In this document: positions 13,647 through 18,429 of the stretch, piece by piece
How positions within the stretch are numbered: the stretch's first letter is position 1
Layout of the letters: every line of letters starts with the position of its first letter
Assembly: GCA_946628455.1 (NCBI GenBank)
Contig: CAMOWP010000020.1
Span: forward strand, 1-18,429
DNA from: an uncultured Clostridia bacterium
GTDB lineage: Bacteria; Bacillota; Clostridia; Oscillospirales; Acutalibacteraceae
Length of the DNA stretch: 18,429 bases
Direction: 5' to 3'
Made by a program: the position numbers and the translations under genes
Notes under the pieces: model-generated
The model's database searches: none
The model's input: only the letters and a program-made list of their open reading frames with translations
What the model was told of the DNA's origin: nothing

Positions 13647-15551
13647 ATGGATAAAAAAAACACTGTTGAAGCCGATGTAAGCTTCAAGGATAACAGATTT
13701 GAAAAATATCTGAAATACGCCGTTGTTGTTATTATGGACCTTGCGTTCGTATTTCTTTGCAACGTAGTTATGTGCTACTTTACTGAGGGGCACGTTGTCG
13801 GCGTTTCATACACGCGCCTTCTGTTTTCGTGGATTCACCTCGGAATCATCTGCGGAGCCTCGCTTCTGATTAACTATTTTCTCGGTATGTACAGAAGCGT
13901 GTGGACCTTTGCCGGAGTTGATGAGTTTATAAGAGGGCTGCTTTCAGCCTTTGTTCAGAGCGGTTTGCTGTACGTTATTGACAGAGTCATTTTCAACAAG
14001 CTGTTCAGGATAAACGGCGCCGTTGCGTTTTACGCATACATACTCTATTTTATTTTTCTTTCCTTTACCATAATCGTTCCCCGCGTAAGCTTCAGGGCGC
14101 TGAAAAAATACCCCGCTATATCATTAAACAGCTATAAAAAAAGCGACAGGGTTATGATAGTCGGCGCCGGCTTTATGGGAAATTTCGTTATTGACGCGCT
14201 CAGAAACGACAAGTTCAGGGCAGGCGCGCCGATAATCGCAGTTGACGACAACCCGGCAAAAAAAGGCAAAAAGATAAACGGCGTTAAGGTTGTAGGCAAA
14301 TGCGAGGATATTCCGCGGCTTAAGGAAAAATACAAAATCAATCAGATTATTATCTGCTTCCCCTCTGCGACAAAAGCACGTCAGAAGGAGGTCATTGACC
14401 TTTCAATTTCAACGGGGGCAAAGGTTAAAATCAGCCCTTCCGTTGAGGAGATGTTTGACAAGAGCTCTCGCAAAAGAGTCAGAAACGTTGAGATTACGGA
14501 CCTTCTTTCCCGCCCCGAAATCACGCTTGACAGAAAGGTCTGCCGCTATCTCATAGGCAAAACAATTCTCGTTACGGGCGGCGGTGGCTCTATAGGCTCC
14601 GAGCTCTGTATGCAGGCGGCTAAATATAACCCGAAGGCAATAATTATTTTTGACATATATGAAAACTGCGCCTTTGAGCTTTACAACGAGCTTAACGACC
14701 GTTTCGGAGAAACGATGGATATTTATGTCAGAATCGGGTCGGTAAGAGACGAGGAAAGGCTGCGCGAGGTGTTTGATGAATTTCACCCCGACGTTGTTTT
14801 CCACGCGGCGGCTCACAAGCACGTTCCGCTTATGGAGGACAGCCCCTGCGAAGCAGTTAAAAACAATGTTTTCGGAACGTACAACGTTGCGCTTATAGCA
14901 GACGAATACAAGGTTGACAGAATGGTTATTCTTTCAACAGATAAGGCGGTTAACCCGACCAACGTTATGGGCTGCACGAAGCGAATCACCGAAATCATCG
15001 TTCAGTATATGGACACGGTAAGCAAGAACACAAAATACACCGCAGTGCGTTTCGGAAACGTTCTCGGCTCGCACGGAAGCGTTATCCCGATTTTCAAAAA
15101 GCAAATTGAAAAGGGCGGCCCCGTTAAGGTTACCGACCCTGATATAACGCGCTACTTTATGACAATCCCCGAAGCGGCTCAGCTTGTTTGCCAGGCGGGC
15201 GGCCTTGCAGACGGAGGCGAGGTTTTCGTTCTTGATATGGGCGAGCCCGTAAGGATTATGGACCTTGCCGAAAATCTTATAAGGCTTTCGGGCTTTACGG
15301 TTGATGAAATCGGAATAGAAATAATCGGGCTTCGCCCCGGCGAAAAGCTTTACGAGGAGCTTTCGCTCAAGAGCGAGCTTGAAACAAGAGAAAAAACGGC
15401 TAACGAAAAAATTTACGTTAATCAGCCGCTTGAAATAAATCCCGAAGCCTTCAACAATATGATGAACGAATTAAAGGATATCAACGAGGATAATGTCAGA
15501 GATATTCTAAAAAAATACATCAGCAATTATCATCCTAATGAAAACGATTAA
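13647..15551 (+). CDS. membrane-anchored nucleotide-sugar 4,6-dehydratase (CapD/PglF/WbpM family)
   Basis: Enzymes of this family dehydrate UDP-GlcNAc at C4/C6, the first step to modified sugars such as bacillosamine, QuiNAc or FucNAc for surface glycans. The N-terminal region has four hydrophobic segments (about 24-45, 57-78, 98-113, 124-146). Next is a first Rossmann domain (GAGFMG at 173-178), then the catalytic SDR domain with NAD-binding TGGGGSIGSE at 310-319, FHAAAHKHVPLME at 385-397 and STDKA at 430-434. The usual YxxxK appears as MxxxK (Met441-Lys445), the hallmark of the large 4,6-dehydratases. PTNVMG and RFGNVLGSHGSVIP are also typical. At 634 residues it is full length. AGGAG lies nine bases upstream of the ATG. 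The sugar product cannot be told from sequence alone, so I give no gene symbol. Confidence 0.93.
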   Translation: MDKKNTVEADVSFKDNRFEKYLKYAVVVIMDLAFVFLCNVVMCYFTEGHVVGVSYTRLLFSWIHLGIICGASLLINYFLGMYRSVWTFAGVDEFIRGLLSAFVQSGLLYVIDRVIFNKLFRINGAVAFYAYILYFIFLSFTIIVPRVSFRALKKYPAISLNSYKKSDRVMIVGAGFMGNFVIDALRNDKFRAGAPIIAVDDNPAKKGKKINGVKVVGKCEDIPRLKEKYKINQIIICFPSATKARQKEVIDLSISTGAKVKISPSVEEMFDKSSRKRVRNVEITDLLSRPEITLDRKVCRYLIGKTILVTGGGGSIGSELCMQAAKYNPKAIIIFDIYENCAFELYNELNDRFGETMDIYVRIGSVRDEERLREVFDEFHPDVVFHAAAHKHVPLMEDSPCEAVKNNVFGTYNVALIADEYKVDRMVILSTDKAVNPTNVMGCTKRITEIIVQYMDTVSKNTKYTAVRFGNVLGSHGSVIPIFKKQIEKGGPVKVTDPDITRYFMTIPEAAQLVCQAGGLADGGEVFVLDMGEPVRIMDLAENLIRLSGFTVDEIGIEIIGLRPGEKLYEELSLKSELETREKTANEKIYVNQPLEINPEAFNNMMNELKDINEDNVRDILKKYISNYHPNEND

Positions 15552-15586
15552 AAAATGCAGTCTCATTAATGAGACTGCATTTTTTA
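15549..15586. terminator. bidirectional intrinsic terminator between convergent genes
   Basis: A perfect 38-base palindrome with 19-base arms has a GC-containing core (ATGCAGTCTCATT and its complement) flanked by A5-6 on one side and T5-6 on the other. It therefore works as a hairpin plus U-tract on both strands. Its outermost bases are the TAA stop of the plus-strand dehydratase (15549-15551) and the TAA stop of the minus-strand gene (15586-15584). Confidence 0.92.
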
Positions 15587-16753
15587 TGATTCTTGTTCAA
15601 AATCCTTGGCGGTTAACTGCTTGGTTTTTCCGTTTGAATCAACAATGATTTCAGGATACCATTTGCCTGTAAGGTAAAACGGGTTTTGCTGATTGTTTTT
15701 ATCGAACCAGACCTGAGGATAATAAATCCTTGTGTTTGCTTCGGCTTTTTTTATTTTACTGAAATCCTCATCGGTTTTAACGCAGACTATTACGAACCTG
15801 AAATCCTTCATAAAATCGCTTGGCGCGCTGATTGAAAGGATATAGTGCTGCTCGAGAAGCTTGAAGCCCGTATCATAAAGACTGCGGTTTCTGATTCTGT
15901 CCTGGAACTGATAGAAGCTCTTTTTGGTCAGGGTGCCGTAGGTGTTATACGGGAACACATAATCCCTGTCGTCCTCGGGCTTGGTGTTAGTATAATAAGC
16001 GGCGACTACTTGATATTTCTCCGTGCCGAAAATCGTGTTGAAGGTAACCTCCTGAGACGCGCTGAGATAGCCCTCCGGGGTTGAATAAACGCTTTCAATA
16101 TCGGCGGTTCCGTCATCAAGAGCTATTGCCCTGATATGCTGCCCAGAATAAATATCCCCGCCCTTTTCAAGCAGAGCGTTACTCTTTCTGTACTTTGAAT
16201 AAACCTTGAGCTTTTCGGTTTTAGTGTCGCTTATATCAAGGCTTCCGACAATGCTCTGGTCCTTTCCGTATTCATCGCAGAATTCCTTGAGAATACCGTC
16301 GGGAAAATCAATTTTATATTTATCCTCATACTCCTTGATGTACGCGGTTTTTGCATAATCTGCAATTTTTATTCCGCCGAAAATACCGAGAATAACAACA
16401 AGCACGGCGCAGATAATTATTCCGATTTTCTTAAAGCCTATTGCCTTTGCCTTATCCGCGGCGCCGAGAATAAATTTCGGAGGGGCAAGAGAGAGCTTAA
16501 CGCCCTTCTTTTCTTTCTCGGCAGGCTCTGTCTCAGACGGCTTGCTTTCAGGCGCTGTGATTTCATCAATTGCCTGCTCAGACGGAAGAAGAGCCTCGTT
16601 TATCTCCGCTCCCCTTTCACGTTTTTCGCTCAGAATATCGTTAAGGCTTGCCTTTGGCGGCTCAACCTCGGAAGCCGAGGGCTGTTCGGGGGTATCGTTT
16701 TTTCTTTTGTTTACAGAATTGAGGATATCCTCGAGTTCAAAATCGTAACTCAT
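15584..16753 (-). CDS. single-pass membrane protein with degenerate class B sortase-like domain
   Basis: No close family is certain. Residues 1-105 are polar and probably disordered and cytosolic, with many Glu/Pro/Ser. A membrane helix lies at about 108-130, and the rest is extracytoplasmic. The C-terminal half resembles class B sortases of Clostridia: EKYQVVAAYYTN (245-256), then FYQFQDRIRNRSLYDTGF (280-297), YILSISAP (304-311), FRFVIVCVK (318-326) and YYPQVWFDKNNQQNPF (344-359). In active enzymes the YILSISAP region reads like ILTLSTCT. Here Pro311 stands at the nucleophilic Cys position, and no YGHN-type His motif is seen. The catalytic Arg equivalent (Arg319) remains. It is therefore probably not a transpeptidase but may bind or scaffold. 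GGAG stands 11 bases before the ATG, and thiI ends 15 bases upstream, so both share a transcript. Confidence 0.8.
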   Translation of the reverse strand: MSYDFELEDILNSVNKRKNDTPEQPSASEVEPPKASLNDILSEKRERGAEINEALLPSEQAIDEITAPESKPSETEPAEKEKKGVKLSLAPPKFILGAADKAKAIGFKKIGIIICAVLVVILGIFGGIKIADYAKTAYIKEYEDKYKIDFPDGILKEFCDEYGKDQSIVGSLDISDTKTEKLKVYSKYRKSNALLEKGGDIYSGQHIRAIALDDGTADIESVYSTPEGYLSASQEVTFNTIFGTEKYQVVAAYYTNTKPEDDRDYVFPYNTYGTLTKKSFYQFQDRIRNRSLYDTGFKLLEQHYILSISAPSDFMKDFRFVIVCVKTDEDFSKIKKAEANTRIYYPQVWFDKNNQQNPFYLTGKWYPEIIVDSNGKTKQLTAKDFEQES

Positions 16754-16768
16754 AGTCAGTCACTCCAA

Positions 16769-17938
16769 TTACTTTATAACGGTTTTTCTTACGTTTTCAA
16801 ATGCCCGCTGAATGAGCGGAGCCTCGTCAAGCGCTGCTTCAGCCTCAATAACATCAGGAAGCTTTGCGCGGGTTTTCGGGTGCTTGGGGGTAAACACGGT
16901 GCAGCAATCCTCATAAGGCTGGATTGAGGTTTCAAAGGTGTCAATCTTCCTTGAGAGATTTACAATTTCCACCTTATCCATACCGATGCAGGGTCTGAAA
17001 ACAGGCATATTTACCGCGGCGTCCGTACAGGCAAGAGCATAAATTGTCTGGCTTGCAACCTGACCTACGCTTTCCCCGGTAATAAGCGCCGAGCAATTCT
17101 GATGCCTTGCTAATTTCTCGCTGATTTTCATCATATAGCGGCGCATAATTATAGTAAAATAATCCTCGGGGCACTTATCCCTTATCGCTTCCTGAATTTC
17201 CGTAAACGGAACTACATAGGTTGTAATAGGTCCGCTGTATTTTGCAACCTTATGAAGAAGCTGCATAACCTTTTCCTCTGCAAGCTCGGTTGTGTACGGA
17301 GGAGATGCAAAGTGAACGGCAACAAGCTCAATTCCCCTTTTTGCCATCATATATGCGGCAACAGGAGAATCTATTCCGCCGCTGATAAGAACGGCGGCTC
17401 TTCCGTTTGTTGAAACGGGCATACCGCCAGCGCCCTTTATATTATTTCCCCTGACGAAGGCGTATTTATCCCTGACCTCAACCGTTACGGTGAGCTCGGG
17501 ATTGTGAACGTCAACCTTAAGATGATGAAATTTTGAGAGGATAAAGCCGCCCATCTCCTGCTGAATATCGGGAGATTTATACGGGAATTTTTTATCGCTT
17601 CGCTTTGCTTCAACCTTAAAGGTTTTGGCTTCGCTTAAAGCGTCGCTCAGATATTCAAGCGTAACGCGTTTAATATCCTCCATATCCTTTTCGGCAACCG
17701 CTGCGCGGGAGAGCGCGGCAATTCCGAAAACCTTTGTCAGCGCCTCGGCGGCGTCCTCAAGGTCAGCCTCGCCGTCTACGCTTTCAACAACGATGGTTGA
17801 CTGCGATTTTGTGAAGGTGAACTCGCCGATATCGCTGAGCGCCTTTCTCATATTTTTAATAAGAATGTCCTCAAAGGAATTTCTGTTAAGCCCTTTAAGA
17901 ACAATCTCTCCGTTTTTGATTAAAATAATTTCTTTCAT
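16769..17938 (-). CDS. thiI: tRNA 4-thiouridine synthetase ThiI (no rhodanese domain)
   Basis: ThiI adenylates U8 of tRNA and transfers sulfur to make 4-thiouridine; in some bacteria it also serves thiazole synthesis. Residues 1-165 form the N-terminal ferredoxin-like and THUMP domains. The PP-loop ATP-pyrophosphatase domain follows, with SGGIDS at 186-191 and ITGESVGQVASQT at 286-298. Cys345 in YEDCCTVFTPKHPKT corresponds to the Cys that is linked to the rhodanese Cys in the E. coli enzyme. The protein stops at 389 residues without a rhodanese domain, as in B. subtilis. There the adjacent cysteine desulfurase (NifZ) delivers sulfur directly; the same gene pair is seen here, four bases apart. 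The ribosome site AGGAAG lies inside the end of the desulfurase gene. Confidence 0.95.
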   Translation of the reverse strand: MKEIILIKNGEIVLKGLNRNSFEDILIKNMRKALSDIGEFTFTKSQSTIVVESVDGEADLEDAAEALTKVFGIAALSRAAVAEKDMEDIKRVTLEYLSDALSEAKTFKVEAKRSDKKFPYKSPDIQQEMGGFILSKFHHLKVDVHNPELTVTVEVRDKYAFVRGNNIKGAGGMPVSTNGRAAVLISGGIDSPVAAYMMAKRGIELVAVHFASPPYTTELAEEKVMQLLHKVAKYSGPITTYVVPFTEIQEAIRDKCPEDYFTIIMRRYMMKISEKLARHQNCSALITGESVGQVASQTIYALACTDAAVNMPVFRPCIGMDKVEIVNLSRKIDTFETSIQPYEDCCTVFTPKHPKTRAKLPDVIEAEAALDEAPLIQRAFENVRKTVIK

Positions 17939-17942
17939 TAAG

Positions 17943-18429
17943 CTATCTTCCTATCGGGTATTTTTTAACCGTTTCGCTTATTGCCGAAGCGAGTGAATCA
18001 ACATCCTCTTTTGTGCTGTATCTTGAAAAGCTTGCTCTCAGCGAATGGTCGATAATATTATCGTTTAAACGCATTGCAGAAAGCACGTGGCTCTTCTTGC
18101 CCTTTGCGCATGCAGAGCCGCTTGAGAGGCAGATTCCGTACTGCGATGACAGATGCTGAACAAGGGTCTGGCTCGTCATAAACGAGGGAACGTAAAAATT
18201 GATAATATAACCGCTTGCGTCCTCTGCACTGTTGATAACAACGCCTTCAATTTCGCTCAGTTTTTCTCTTGCATATGCGTTAAGCGCATTGATTTTTTCA
18301 GTCTGCCCGCGAAGCGGAGGAATATTTTCAACCGCCTTTCCGAAGCCTGCAATAAGCGGAATCGCTTCCGTTCCGGGGCGGATTTTACTCTCCTGAGCGC
18401 CGCCGTCCTGACGGGGCACAAGCCTCGTT
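17943..18429 (-). CDS. cysteine desulfurase, NifS/NifZ type, C-terminal part (runs off right edge)
   Basis: This PLP-dependent enzyme takes sulfur from cysteine as a persulfide. Only the last 161 or so codons are present; the N-terminal part and the PLP lysine lie outside the window. Visible are RPGTEAIPLIAGFGKAVE, typical of the region after the PLP lysine, and LSSGSACAKGKKSHVLSAM. The latter contains the persulfide-forming Cys (codon at 18110-18108). A GTG at 18419 could be read as a start, but the frame is open to the edge and TRLVP upstream matches the family, so the gene is truncated by the window. Its position directly before a rhodanese-less thiI suggests a dedicated sulfur donor for ThiI, like B. 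subtilis NifZ. Confidence 0.93.
   Translation of the reverse strand, partial: TRLVPRQDGGAQESKIRPGTEAIPLIAGFGKAVENIPPLRGQTEKINALNAYAREKLSEIEGVVINSAEDASGYIINFYVPSFMTSQTLVQHLSSQYGICLSSGSACAKGKKSHVLSAMRLNDNIIDHSLRASFSRYSTKEDVDSLASAISETVKKYPIGR

Noticed and set aside
14409..14822. Minus-strand frame of 137 codons inside the dehydratase gene
   Set aside because: It is opposite a conserved catalytic domain, has no ribosome site, and its composition looks like a codon shadow.
1..18429. CRISPR arrays, insertion sequences, phage genes, tRNA or rRNA genes
   Set aside because: I found no regularly spaced repeats, transposase or integrase motifs, or recognisable structural RNA on either strand.

Overview
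The window looks like chromosomal core DNA of a low-to-moderate GC Gram-positive anaerobe of the class Clostridia, probably near Ruminococcus/Oscillospiraceae. The clues are AGGAGG-type ribosome sites, protein sequences of clostridial flavour, a Bacillus/Clostridium-type ThiI without rhodanese domain next to its own cysteine desulfurase, a PdaA-like spore-cortex deacetylase, and a sortase-B-like protein. I see no phage, IS, CRISPR, rRNA or tRNA. Nearly all the DNA is coding and no gene-free stretch exceeds about 160 bases.

Layout. (1) 1-7072, all minus strand. A cell-shape cluster mreB-mreC-mreD-pbp2 starts from a promoter near 7114-7141. It is followed by mgsA, then hisS and the 5' part of aspS, which runs off the left edge. 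rodA and minCD, often part of such clusters, are absent here. (2) 7165-10009, minus strand. prfB-mgtC-pdaA forms an operon with a strong promoter at 10043-10071 and an intrinsic terminator at 7165-7217. (3) 10085-15586, plus strand. A five-gene operon starts back-to-back with the prfB promoter: a RING-like zinc-finger/DUF2628-like membrane protein, galU, a CPBP intramembrane protease with an Asn/Gln/Tyr-rich tail, tadA, and a membrane-anchored UDP-sugar 4,6-dehydratase. (4) 15549-18429, minus strand. A NifS-type cysteine desulfurase (cut by the right edge), thiI and a sortase-B-like membrane protein converge on the plus-strand operon at a shared palindromic terminator.

How the genes fit together. 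Envelope building dominates. MreBCD with PBP2 drives sidewall peptidoglycan synthesis, PdaA modifies peptidoglycan (spore cortex in its best-known relatives), and GalU with the 4,6-dehydratase supplies sugar nucleotides for surface glycans. The rest is translation: HisRS, AspRS, RF2, TadA, and the cysteine desulfurase-ThiI pair for 4-thiouridine.

I found no complete undescribed system. The best leads are four proteins that depart from their families: a sortase-B-like protein that has lost the catalytic Cys, a methylglyoxal synthase with two catalytic Asp replaced, the RING-like membrane protein, and the CPBP protease with a repetitive low-complexity tail. The last two share an operon. All family calls are from motif recognition by eye, without database searches.
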